DNA of 9,992 nucleotides, taken from the NCBI GenBank assembly GCA_910588955.1, contig CAJURQ010000051.1, positions 1 to 9,992 on the forward strand. Direction: 5' to 3'. Both the position numbers and the translations under genes were made by a program. The DNA is from an uncultured Lachnospiraceae bacterium. GTDB taxonomy: Bacteria > Bacillota > Clostridia > Lachnospirales > Lachnospiraceae. The notes below the pieces were generated by a model. The model was not told the origin of the DNA and did not search any database. It was given only the letters and a program-made list of their open reading frames with translations. How positions within the stretch are numbered: position 1 is the stretch's first letter; the number at the start of each line of letters is the position of its first letter. This document shows, one piece after another, positions 1 through 8,217 of the stretch.

Positions 1-2
1 TC

Positions 3-1772
3 GTGGCGACCGATGCCGGACGCGAGGGAGAGCTTATCTTCCGCTACCTCTACCACTATACGGGTTGCACCACTCCTTTCGTGCGCCTGTGGATCAGCTC
101 TCTCACCGACAAAGCTATCCGCGAGGGACTGCGGAAACTCGAAGACGGCAGCAAATACGACAACCTCTACCTCGCCGCCAAAGCGCGGAGCGAATCCGAC
201 TGGCTCGTGGGCATCAACGGCACACAGGCGTTATCCATCGCCGCCGGACACGGCACGTATTCCGTGGGGCGGGTGCAGACACCAACGTTGGCTATGGTAT
301 GTGAACGCTACTGGGAGAACCGCCGCTTTACGTCCGAAGCATTCTGGCAGCTCCATATCGCAACGGACGGTTGCGACGGCGAAGTCGTGAAATTCTCATC
401 CTCCGAGAAATGGAAAGAGAAAGAACCGGCGATGGAACTATATAATAAGGTAAAGGCGGCAGGTTGCGCCACTGTCACGAAAGCCGAGCGCAAGGAGAAG
501 ACGGAGGAAACTCCCTTGCTCTACGACCTGACCACGCTCCAGAAAGAAGCCAACGCCAAGCACGGCTTCACGGCGGAACAGACGCTTGAAATCGCGCAGA
601 AACTCTACGAAAAGAAGTTGATAACCTATCCGAGAACGGGAAGCCGCTACATCCCCGAAGACGTGTTTGCCGAAATTCCCAAACTGCTCGCTTTCATCGG
701 CACACAGCCCGAATGGAAAGACAAGGTGCGGGCAAAAGCCGCCCCGACACGCCGCAGCGTGGACGACGGCAAGGTGACAGACCACCATGCCCTGCTCGTC
801 ACGGGTGAGAAACCGCTCTTCCTCTCCAAAGAGGACAATACCATCTATCAGATGATTGCCGGGCGCATGGTCGAGGCATTCTCTGAGAAATGCGTCAAGG
901 ATGTGACCACTGTCACGGCGGAATGTGCCGGAGTGGAGTTTACCGTAAAAGGCAGCGTCGTGAAGCAAACCGGATGGCGTGCCGTCTATGGCGAGGAAAA
1001 AGAGGAAATTACCATCCCCGGCTGGCAGGAAGGCGACACGCTGACACCGAAAGGCTCGTCCATTACCGAAGGAAAGACCAAACCCAAGCCGCTGCATACC
1101 GAAGCCACCCTGCTCTCGGCAATGGAAACGGCGGGCAAGGAAATCGAGGACGACGCGCTGCGGCAGGCGATGAAGGACTGCGGCATCGGCACTCCGGCAA
1201 CCCGTGCGTCCATCATCGAAACGCTTTTCAAGCGCGGTTACATGGAACGCTGCAAGAAGTCGCTTGTTCCCACCGAAAAAGGACTTGCCCTCAATTCCGT
1301 CGTCAAGACGATGCGCATCGCCGATGTTGCCATGACGGGCGAATGGGAAAAGGAGCTGGCGCGTATCGAGCGCGGGGAACTGTCCGACGACACCTTCCGC
1401 AAGGAGATAGAGGCGTACACACGTGAGATAACCTCCGAACTGATCTCGTGCGACAAGCTCTTCGGCAGCCGTGACTCCGGCTGCGCGTGTCCCAAGTGTG
1501 GCACGGGCAGGATGCGGTTCTACGGCAAGGTGGTACGCTGCGACAACACGGAGTGCGGACTGCCCGTGTTCCGGCTGAAAGCGGGACGCACCCTGTCCGA
1601 CGATGAAATCAAAGACCTGCTCACCGAAGGGCATACCAAGCTGCTCAAAGGGTTCAAGAGCAAACAGGGCAAGAGTTTCGATGCTGTTGTCGCCTTTGAC
1701 GGGGAATATAACACGACTTTTGTGTTCCCGGAGGCTAAAAAGGACAAGAAATTTTCAGGACGGAAGAAATAG
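3..1772 (+). CDS. topB: DNA topoisomerase III (TopB/Exc-like), 5' end outside window
   Basis: This is a type IA DNA topoisomerase, which cuts one DNA strand through a tyrosine-phosphate link and passes strands to unlink or relax DNA. The visible part has 589 codons and the frame is open at the left edge, so the Toprim beginning (roughly 100 residues by family size) is missing. Counting from base 3, I see the Toprim end DAGREGE (residues 4-10), SVGRVQTPT (87-95), the catalytic Tyr in the ITYPRT motif (Tyr209), and GIGTPATR (394-401). A C-terminal zinc ribbon has Cys496 and Cys499 paired with Cys513 and Cys518, followed by a short beta-rich tail. These are diagnostic of the TopB branch. In CTnDOT the corresponding gene is exc, in the excision operon, so a role in ICE excision or transfer is likely but inferred from context. 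Oddity: the second acidic Toprim position is Gly (DAG rather than DxD), a variant I believe is common in plasmid and ICE TopB. The stop is TAG at 1770-1772. Confidence 0.93.
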   Translation: MATDAGREGELIFRYLYHYTGCTTPFVRLWISSLTDKAIREGLRKLEDGSKYDNLYLAAKARSESDWLVGINGTQALSIAAGHGTYSVGRVQTPTLAMVCERYWENRRFTSEAFWQLHIATDGCDGEVVKFSSSEKWKEKEPAMELYNKVKAAGCATVTKAERKEKTEETPLLYDLTTLQKEANAKHGFTAEQTLEIAQKLYEKKLITYPRTGSRYIPEDVFAEIPKLLAFIGTQPEWKDKVRAKAAPTRRSVDDGKVTDHHALLVTGEKPLFLSKEDNTIYQMIAGRMVEAFSEKCVKDVTTVTAECAGVEFTVKGSVVKQTGWRAVYGEEKEEITIPGWQEGDTLTPKGSSITEGKTKPKPLHTEATLLSAMETAGKEIEDDALRQAMKDCGIGTPATRASIIETLFKRGYMERCKKSLVPTEKGLALNSVVKTMRIADVAMTGEWEKELARIERGELSDDTFRKEIEAYTREITSELISCDKLFGSRDSGCACPKCGTGRMRFYGKVVRCDNTECGLPVFRLKAGRTLSDDEIKDLLTEGHTKLLKGFKSKQGKSFDAVVAFDGEYNTTFVFPEAKKDKKFSGRKK

Positions 1773-1783
1773 TATTAACTTTG
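1753..1783 (+). promoter_or_regulatory. Candidate Bacteroides-type promoter before the DUF1896 gene
   Basis: TAACTTTG at 1776-1783 fits the Bacteroides -7 consensus TAnnTTTG exactly. TTTC at 1753-1756 lies 19 bases upstream, the canonical gap, and differs from the -33 consensus TTTG at one base. Transcription would begin near 1790, and the -33 box lies inside the end of the topoisomerase gene. It could drive the DUF1896 and methyltransferase-helicase pair, but the transcript would then have to pass the hairpin at 1850-1874. This is a match to consensus only. Confidence 0.45.
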
Positions 1784-1849
1784 CCACTTGTTCAGAGTAA
1801 TGAATTGTTCTTCGATACCGGATTACACTCATACTTTGGATTTAGTGGT

Positions 1850-1889
1850 GGCACTCGGAGGGATACCGAGTGCCTTTTCTTTCTCCTTT
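1850..1889 (+). terminator. Rho-independent terminator-like hairpin
   Basis: A perfect 9-bp stem, GGCACTCGG (1850-1858) with CCGAGTGCC (1866-1874), encloses a 7-base loop. A T-rich run follows directly (1875-1889, TTTTCTTT and on). It lies 78 bases after the topoisomerase stop and 47 bases before the next start. Either it ends the topoisomerase transcript, or, if the promoter at 1753-1783 is real, it acts as a conditional terminator (attenuator) for the downstream pair. The stem and T-tract are seen directly; the role is inferred. Confidence 0.75.
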
Positions 1890-1935
1890 CCAGACGATTA
1901 TCCACGTCATTACCAATCCACTAAATTCCAAAGTA

Positions 1936-2388
1936 ATGAACAACAAGAAGAAAAACGAGGGTCAGACCGACTTTTCCTATTACGGTCTGTACCTGCTGGA
2001 CTATCTCCGCACGAACAAGTTTGAACAGGCTGACGACACCGCTTTCATACGGGAACGGGCCGACCGTGCCGCCGAAACGTATGAGAGGGCACGGCTTGAA
2101 GGCTATCCCGCCGATGGTGCGCAGGAACTGGCGATGGACACGCTGCTGCGCGGGCTGCATTATTCCCGTTACGCCATCCTCCGCGAAGTCGTGGAAAACG
2201 AGTTTGCCGATGAAGTGCCGGAAGAGAAGCGTGAAGCCTTTGTCCTGAAACTGCTGCCGCTTGTCGGCAACGTGTTCTCCGTCTATGACCTCTCGGATGA
2301 CAATTTCGCCCTGTCTTCCGATTACGACCTGCTCTACACGGAGCTGACGGGAGCAACCGTCCTTTACTTAGACGAATATGGCGTTTAA
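1936..2388 (+). CDS. DUF1896-like small conserved ICE protein
   Basis: This encodes a 150-residue acidic protein with no signal peptide or membrane segment, so probably cytoplasmic. It resembles the DUF1896 family of Bacteroidales conjugative elements, whose biochemical function is not known to me. Visible features are an N-terminal FSYYGLYLLDYLRTN segment, a helical middle rich in Arg and Glu (RERADRAAETYERAR), a central LRGLHYSRY segment, and a C-terminal stretch ending in LYLDEYGV. I chose the ATG at 1936 (MNNKKKNEGQ). The frame is open to an upstream ATG at 1870, but that start lies inside the terminator stem and would add a non-conserved-looking tail. The stop (2386-2388) overlaps the next start (2378) by 11 bases, which suggests translational coupling and joint action with the methyltransferase-helicase. 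Family assignment is from recognition of sequence and context. Confidence 0.8.
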   Translation: MNNKKKNEGQTDFSYYGLYLLDYLRTNKFEQADDTAFIRERADRAAETYERARLEGYPADGAQELAMDTLLRGLHYSRYAILREVVENEFADEVPEEKREAFVLKLLPLVGNVFSVYDLSDDNFALSSDYDLLYTELTGATVLYLDEYGV

Positions 2389-5300
2389 CCGCAAACAGAA
2401 ACTGCGGGACAACATCGAGGCGATACGGACGGCATTCATCCTTGACAGGGAAAATAGGACAGCGACAACCGAAGAGCGTGCCATACTTCAAAGGTACTGC
2501 GGTTTCGGCGGTCTGAAATGTATCCTCAACCCTGCAAAGGAACTGACGGATGCCGTCCGGTGGGCGAAATCCGACCTCGAACTGTTCGCCCCGACGGTGG
2601 AGCTGCACAGGCTTATCCGTGAGAACAGCAAGGACGAAACAGAGTACAAGCGGTTTGTGGATTCGCTGAAAGCGTCCGTGCTGACCGCTTTCTACACCCC
2701 CAAAGAGATAACCGACACCATCGCGGACGTGCTGGCAGATTACAGCGTCCGCCCCGCCCGTATGCTCGAACCGTCGGCAGGTGTCGGCGTGTTCGTGGAT
2801 TCCATGCTGCGGCACAGCCCCAATGCGGATGTGATGGCTTTCGAGAAGGATCTGCTCACGGGTACAATCTTGAGGCATCTCTATCCCGACCAGAAAATGC
2901 GCACCTGCGGTTTTGAGAAAATCGAAAGACCGTTCAACAATTATTTCGACTTGGCGGTGTCCAACATTCCGTTCGGTGACATTGCCGTGTTCGACGCGGA
3001 GTTTCAGCGGAGCGACTCTTTCGGCAGACGCTCCGCCCAGAAAACCATCCACAACTATTTCTTTCTCAAAGGACTGGATGCCGTGCGTGACGGCGGTATC
3101 GTGGCGTTCATCACCTCGCAAGGGGTATTGAATAGCACCAAGACCTCCGTGCGTAACGAGCTGTTCAGTCAGGCCAATCTGGTATCCGCGATACGCCTGC
3201 CCAACAACCTGTTCACGGACAACGCGGGCACGGAGGTGGGCAGTGACCTGATTGTCCTGCAAAAGAACCTCAGCAAGAAGGAAATGTCGCAGGACGAGCG
3301 GCTGATGACCGTGATACAGACGGACACGAAAACCGCCCTGACCGACAACGCCTATTTCATCCACCACCCGGAACGCATCGTGCATACGATGGCGAAACTT
3401 GACACAGACCCCTACGGGAAGCCCGCTATGGTTTATCTGCACGAGGGCAAGGCAGCAGGCATCGCCGGGGATTTGCGCCGTATGCTCGACGAGGATTTCC
3501 ATTACAGGCTTGCCATGCGCTTGTATTCGGGTTCAATCCGGCAGGCAGGAACGGAAGAAAAAGTTGCCGTTCAAAATAAAGTAGAGCGTCCTGCCATAAA
3601 ATTGGAAACAGTATCCTCGGCGCAGACGGTGGAAACTCCGACAGAAAAGCCGCAACCCGCAGATGAAAAGCCGGAGATAGAACCGCGCCCGCAATATTCC
3701 GCAGGCGTGCAGCTCACCCTGCTTGACCTCTGGGGGATGACGGAAGAGGTCAGCCAACCGAAAACCTCCAAAAAGAAAAAGACGGTGAAAAAGGCAGTTA
3801 CGGCAAAGTCCACTCCGCCCAAACCGAAAGTCACGGTTACACCGACAGCTCCAACTGCAAAACCCGCAATGGAGAATAAGGAGGTGAAAGCGGAGAACAC
3901 CGCCAAGCCTGCCGACCCGGACGACATCTATGCCACACTGGACTGGGATACCAATCCTCCCATCAACGGTTTCTATGAAATGATGATGGGTTTGACGCCG
4001 GAGCGTAGGAAAGAACTTCGGGAACTGGCAAGGCAGCATAACGAGAAACAAGTGGCGGAAAAGACGGAAGTGAAAGCCGTGCCGGAAACTTCCCGTGAGC
4101 AGCCACGACAGGAGGAAACACAGCCGGAGGCAGTCGCCGCACCTGCCGTTACAGATACCCCATCGGAAGCGGTGGGGACTTTCCTTTTCCCCGACATCGA
4201 AGCGGAAAAGCCGAAGGAGGAAGTCGTGGACCTTTCTCCGCGTGCCTACCACCGCACGCCGGAGATGCACCTGCGCGAAGGGTCGCTGGTGGCTGACCGG
4301 GGGCGTCATAACATCGGCTACCTGAAAGACATCACGCCATACGGGGCGACATTCCAGCCGCTCGACCTGAAAGGATACCAGAAGGAAAAGGCGTTGTTGT
4401 ATGTGTCGCTGCGTGACGCCTACGAGCGTCTGTACCGTTATGAATCGCTCCGGCGCGAGGCAAATGTTCCGTGGCGAGAGCATCTGAATACCTGTTACGA
4501 TGAGTTTGTCATGCGCTACGGCAACCTCAACGCCAAGCAGAACGTGAAGTTAGTGATGATGGATGCGGGCGGGCGCGACATCCTTTCGCTGGAACGGATG
4601 GAAAACGGAAAGTTCGTCAAGGCGGACATCTTCGAGCATCCTGTTTCCTTCGCGGTGGAGAGCCATGCCAACGTAGGCTCTCCCGAAGAAGCCCTGTCTG
4701 CGTCGCTCAACAAATATGGTACGGTCAATCTCGACTATATGCGGGAGATAACCGACAGCACGGCGGAGGATTTGCTCACTGCCCTGCAAGGGCGCATCTA
4801 CTACAATCCGCTCGTGACCGGTTACGAAATCAAAGACCGTTTCATCGCCGGAAATGTCATAGAGAAAGCGGAACGCATAGAGGCATGGATGGGTGACAAT
4901 CCCGAAAATGAGCGTATGCCGGAGGTGAAGCAGGCGTTGGAGGCTCTGAAAGATGCCGAGCCGCAGCGCATCGCCTTCGAGGATCTGGACTTCAATTTCG
5001 GGGAACGCTGGATTCCGACGGGTGTCTATGCCGCCTACATGAGCCGGCTGTTCGACACGGAGGTGAAAATCGCCTATTCCGCAAGCATGGACGAGTTTTC
5101 GGTGGTGTGCGGCTACCGCACCATGAAAATCACGGACGAGTTTCTGGTGAAGGGGTATTACCGGAACTATGACGGTATGCACCTCCTGAAGCACGCCCTG
5201 CACAACACCTGTCCCGACATGATGAAGTCCATCGGCAAGGACGAGCATGGCAACGACATCAAGGTGCGCGACAGCGAGGGAATACAGCTCGCCAACGCCA

Positions 5301-8194
5301 AGATTGACGAGATACGAAACGGCTTCTCCGAATGGCTCGAAGAGCAGTCGCCACAGTTCAAGGAGCGGCTGACGACGATGTATAACCGCAAGTTCAACTG
5401 TTTCGTGCGCCCGAAGTATGACGGCTCGCATCAGACTTTTCCCGACCTCAATCTGAAAGGGCTGGCAAGCCGGGGCATCAGGAGCGTCTATCCCTCGCAG
5501 ATGGATTGCGTCTGGATGCTGAAACAGAACGGCGGCGGAATTTGTGACCACGAGGTTGGAACCGGCAAGACGCTGATAATGTGCATCGCCGCGCATGAGA
5601 TGAAGCGTCTGAACTTGGCGCACAAGCCGATGATTATCGGGCTGAAAGCCAATGTTGCGGAGATTGCCGCCACCTATCAGGCGGCATATCCCAACGCGAG
5701 GATTCTGTACGCTTCGGAGAAAGACTTTTCGACCGCCAACCGCGTGCGTTTCTTCAACAACATCAAGAACAACGACTACGATTGCGTCATCATGTCGCAC
5801 GACCAGTTCGGCAAGATTCCGCAGTCGCCGGAGTTGCAGCAGCGCATCCTGCAAGCGGAGCTTGACACGGTGGAGGAAAACCTCGAAGTCTTGCGGCAGC
5901 AGGGCAAGAACGTGTCGCGGGCGATGCTGAAAGGATTGGAGAAGCGCAAGCACAACCTTGAAGCGAAGCTGGAGAAGGTGGAACACGCCATAAAGTCACG
6001 CACGGACGACGTGGTGGATTTCAAGCAGATGGGCATCGACCACATCTTCATAGATGAGAGCCACCAGTTCAAGAATCTGACTTTCAACACGCGCCACGAC
6101 CGTGTGGCGGGATTGGGAAACAGCGAGGGAAGCCAGAAGGCACTTAACATGCTCTTTGCCATACGCACCATACAGGAGCGCACAGGAAAAGACTTGGGTG
6201 CGACCTTCCTCTCCGGCACGACTATCAGCAACTCACTGACTGAATTGTACCTGCTGTTCAAGTACCTGCGCCCGAAGGAGCTGGAACGGCAGGACATAAG
6301 GTGTTTCGACGCTTGGGCGGCGATATTTGCCAAGAAGACGACGGATTTTGAATTTAACGTGACGAACAATGTGGTCCAGAAGGAGCGTTTCCGCTACTTC
6401 ATCAAAGTGCCGGAGCTTGCCGCCTTCTATAATGAAATCACGGACTACCGCACGGCGGAGGATGTGGGCGTTGACCGTCCTGCCAAGAACGAGATACTGC
6501 ACCATATACCGCCCACGCCGGAACAGGAGGACTTCATACAGAAACTGATGCAGTTCGCCAAGACGGGCGATGCCACCTTGTTGGGCAGGCTGCCGCTTTC
6601 GGAAACGGAAGAAAAGGCGAAGATGCTCATCGCCACGGACTATGCCCGGAAAATGGCACTCGACATGCGCATGATAGACCCGAATTACGAAGATCATCCC
6701 GACAACAAAGCGAGTCACTGTGCCAAGATGATCGCGGAGTATTATCAAAAATACGACGCCCAGAAAGGCACGCAGTTCGTTTTCTCTGATTTGGGGACAT
6801 ACCAGCCGGGCGACGGGTGGAACGTCTATTCGGAAATCAAGCGCAAACTGACGGAGGACTACGGTATACCGCCAAGCGAGGTGCGCTTCATTCAGGAGTG
6901 CAAGACCGACAAGGCGCGGAAGGCGGTGATAGACGCCATGAACGCCGGGACGGTGCGTGTGCTGTTCGGCTCTACCTCTATGCTCGGAACGGGTGTGAAC
7001 GCCCAGAAACGGTGTGTGGCTATCCATCATCTCGATACGCCGTGGCGACCGTCCGACTTGCAACAGCGTGACGGACGCGGAGTTAGGGCAGGTAATGAGA
7101 TTGCCAAACATTTCGCCGGGAACAACGTGGATGTAATCATCTACGCGGTGGAGAAGTCACTGGACAGCTACAAGTTCAACCTCCTGCACTGCAAGCAGAC
7201 TTTCATAAGCCAGCTCAAAAGCGGTGCGATGGGTGCGCGTACCATCGACGAGGGGGCAATGGACGAAAAATCGGGCATGAATTTCTCGGAATACATGGCG
7301 TTGCTCTCCGGCAATACCGACCTGTTGGACAAGGCGAAACTGGAAAAGCGGATCGCATCGCTCGAAGGGGAACGCAAGTCGTTCAACAAGGGCAAGCGTG
7401 ATTCGGAGTTCAAGCTGGAATCGAAGACCGGCGAGCTGCGCAACAACACAGCTTTCATAGATGCCATGACGGAGGACTGGAACCGCTTCCTCTCTGTGGT
7501 GCAGACCGACAAGGAGGGCAATCACCTTAATATAATAAAGGTGGACGGAGTGGATTCCGCCGATGAGAAAGTCATCGGAAAGCGTTTGCAGGAGATAGCC
7601 AAGAATGCCACGACCGGAGGGTTGTACACGCAGGTTGGAGAGTTTTACGGTTTCCCGATAAAGGTGGTCAGCGAAAGGATACTCAAAGAGGGATTGGAGT
7701 TTACCGACAACCGCTTCGTGGTCGAGGGGAACTACAAGTACACCTACAACAACGGGCATCTGGCGATGGCTGACCCGTTGGCCGCCGCCCGCAACTTCCT
7801 CAACGCGATGGAGAGGATACCCTCCATCATCGACCAGTACAAGGCGAAGAACGAGGTGCTGGAGATGGAGATACCGCAGTTACAGGAGATAGCGGGTAAG
7901 GTGTGGAAGAAGGAGGACGAGCTGAAGCAGTTGAAGTCCGAACTTGCCGCCCTTGACCGAAAAATTCAGCTGGAGCTTGCGCCACCCACGCCCGAAGTCG
8001 CAGAAAAGGAGAATGAAGGGCAACAGCTCAAGCCGGAAGCGGAAGATGTGAGGAACAGGCAGGCGCAATATCCCGAAAATGCACCGCCGCAGATACGCAG
8101 TCCGGCGGATAGTATCGTTGCCAACCATGTCATAATCGGGCGTCCGGGACTGTATGCCAAGGAGGAAACCCGGTCCAAAGGATTGAAAATATAA
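2378..8194 (+). CDS. Giant N6-adenine methyltransferase / superfamily II helicase fusion
   Basis: This is a 1,938-residue cytoplasmic protein. Its N-terminal gamma-class-like methyltransferase domain has the SAM-binding motif EPSAGVGVF (residues 131-139) and a catalytic-type motif NIPF (196-199) in place of the usual NPPY/F. A Pro/Lys/Glu-rich, probably disordered linker (about 408-615) follows. Next is a middle region containing LNTCYDEFV (703-711), a signature I associate with large phage and plasmid methylase-helicases. The SF2 helicase has motif I GTGKT (1061-1065), DESH box (1226-1229), SGT motif III (1279-1281), FGSTSMLGTG (1530-1539) and QQRDGRGVR (1562-1570). A coiled-coil insert (about 1150-1205) lies between motifs I and II, and there are further coiled coils near 1650-1690 and 1820-1860. 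The architecture resembles DarB-type antirestriction proteins and the large methylase-helicases of CTnDOT-like elements. Protection of transferring DNA is my preferred role, but replication or transfer helicase is possible. All key motifs appear intact. Confidence 0.9.
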   Translation: MAFNRKQKLRDNIEAIRTAFILDRENRTATTEERAILQRYCGFGGLKCILNPAKELTDAVRWAKSDLELFAPTVELHRLIRENSKDETEYKRFVDSLKASVLTAFYTPKEITDTIADVLADYSVRPARMLEPSAGVGVFVDSMLRHSPNADVMAFEKDLLTGTILRHLYPDQKMRTCGFEKIERPFNNYFDLAVSNIPFGDIAVFDAEFQRSDSFGRRSAQKTIHNYFFLKGLDAVRDGGIVAFITSQGVLNSTKTSVRNELFSQANLVSAIRLPNNLFTDNAGTEVGSDLIVLQKNLSKKEMSQDERLMTVIQTDTKTALTDNAYFIHHPERIVHTMAKLDTDPYGKPAMVYLHEGKAAGIAGDLRRMLDEDFHYRLAMRLYSGSIRQAGTEEKVAVQNKVERPAIKLETVSSAQTVETPTEKPQPADEKPEIEPRPQYSAGVQLTLLDLWGMTEEVSQPKTSKKKKTVKKAVTAKSTPPKPKVTVTPTAPTAKPAMENKEVKAENTAKPADPDDIYATLDWDTNPPINGFYEMMMGLTPERRKELRELARQHNEKQVAEKTEVKAVPETSREQPRQEETQPEAVAAPAVTDTPSEAVGTFLFPDIEAEKPKEEVVDLSPRAYHRTPEMHLREGSLVADRGRHNIGYLKDITPYGATFQPLDLKGYQKEKALLYVSLRDAYERLYRYESLRREANVPWREHLNTCYDEFVMRYGNLNAKQNVKLVMMDAGGRDILSLERMENGKFVKADIFEHPVSFAVESHANVGSPEEALSASLNKYGTVNLDYMREITDSTAEDLLTALQGRIYYNPLVTGYEIKDRFIAGNVIEKAERIEAWMGDNPENERMPEVKQALEALKDAEPQRIAFEDLDFNFGERWIPTGVYAAYMSRLFDTEVKIAYSASMDEFSVVCGYRTMKITDEFLVKGYYRNYDGMHLLKHALHNTCPDMMKSIGKDEHGNDIKVRDSEGIQLANAKIDEIRNGFSEWLEEQSPQFKERLTTMYNRKFNCFVRPKYDGSHQTFPDLNLKGLASRGIRSVYPSQMDCVWMLKQNGGGICDHEVGTGKTLIMCIAAHEMKRLNLAHKPMIIGLKANVAEIAATYQAAYPNARILYASEKDFSTANRVRFFNNIKNNDYDCVIMSHDQFGKIPQSPELQQRILQAELDTVEENLEVLRQQGKNVSRAMLKGLEKRKHNLEAKLEKVEHAIKSRTDDVVDFKQMGIDHIFIDESHQFKNLTFNTRHDRVAGLGNSEGSQKALNMLFAIRTIQERTGKDLGATFLSGTTISNSLTELYLLFKYLRPKELERQDIRCFDAWAAIFAKKTTDFEFNVTNNVVQKERFRYFIKVPELAAFYNEITDYRTAEDVGVDRPAKNEILHHIPPTPEQEDFIQKLMQFAKTGDATLLGRLPLSETEEKAKMLIATDYARKMALDMRMIDPNYEDHPDNKASHCAKMIAEYYQKYDAQKGTQFVFSDLGTYQPGDGWNVYSEIKRKLTEDYGIPPSEVRFIQECKTDKARKAVIDAMNAGTVRVLFGSTSMLGTGVNAQKRCVAIHHLDTPWRPSDLQQRDGRGVRAGNEIAKHFAGNNVDVIIYAVEKSLDSYKFNLLHCKQTFISQLKSGAMGARTIDEGAMDEKSGMNFSEYMALLSGNTDLLDKAKLEKRIASLEGERKSFNKGKRDSEFKLESKTGELRNNTAFIDAMTEDWNRFLSVVQTDKEGNHLNIIKVDGVDSADEKVIGKRLQEIAKNATTGGLYTQVGEFYGFPIKVVSERILKEGLEFTDNRFVVEGNYKYTYNNGHLAMADPLAAARNFLNAMERIPSIIDQYKAKNEVLEMEIPQLQEIAGKVWKKEDELKQLKSELAALDRKIQLELAPPTPEVAEKENEGQQLKPEAEDVRNRQAQYPENAPPQIRSPADSIVANHVIIGRPGLYAKEETRSKGLKI
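3602..4222 (+). other. Low-complexity linker inside the methyltransferase-helicase
   Basis: Residues about 409-615 of the fusion are dominated by Pro, Lys, Glu, Ala and Thr (for example KKKKTVKKAV and PTAPTAKPA) and split the methylase half from the middle and helicase half. Two more ordered islands interrupt it: QLTLLDLW (445-452) and a central block beginning DDIYATLDWD that ends near EKQVAEK. It is probably flexible, allowing the two enzymatic halves to act on separate DNA positions. The composition is seen directly; the disorder is inferred. Confidence 0.65.
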
Positions 8195-8217
8195 CCTAAG
8201 GAATTTTATCTGAAGTA

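Noticed and set aside
3..14. GTG or the first internal ATG as the true topoisomerase start
   Set aside because: The sequence there is already inside the Toprim acidic motif, so the gene must begin upstream of the window.
438..1634. 398-codon open frame on the minus strand
   Set aside because: It is antisense to the topoisomerase gene, shows no recognisable motif, and is explained by GC-rich codon bias on the coding strand.
1870..1935. Upstream ATG extending the DUF1896 protein by 22 residues
   Set aside because: The start would lie within the terminator stem and the extension does not look like part of the domain; the ATG at 1936 is the better choice.
2045..3502. 485-codon open frame on the minus strand
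   Set aside because: It spans the DUF1896 gene and the methylase domain, both clearly coded on the plus strand with intact motifs. Its own translation looks like low-information shadow sequence.
4550..5986. 478-codon open frame on the minus strand
   Set aside because: It is a shadow of the methylase-helicase reading frame; no domain motifs or start context support it.
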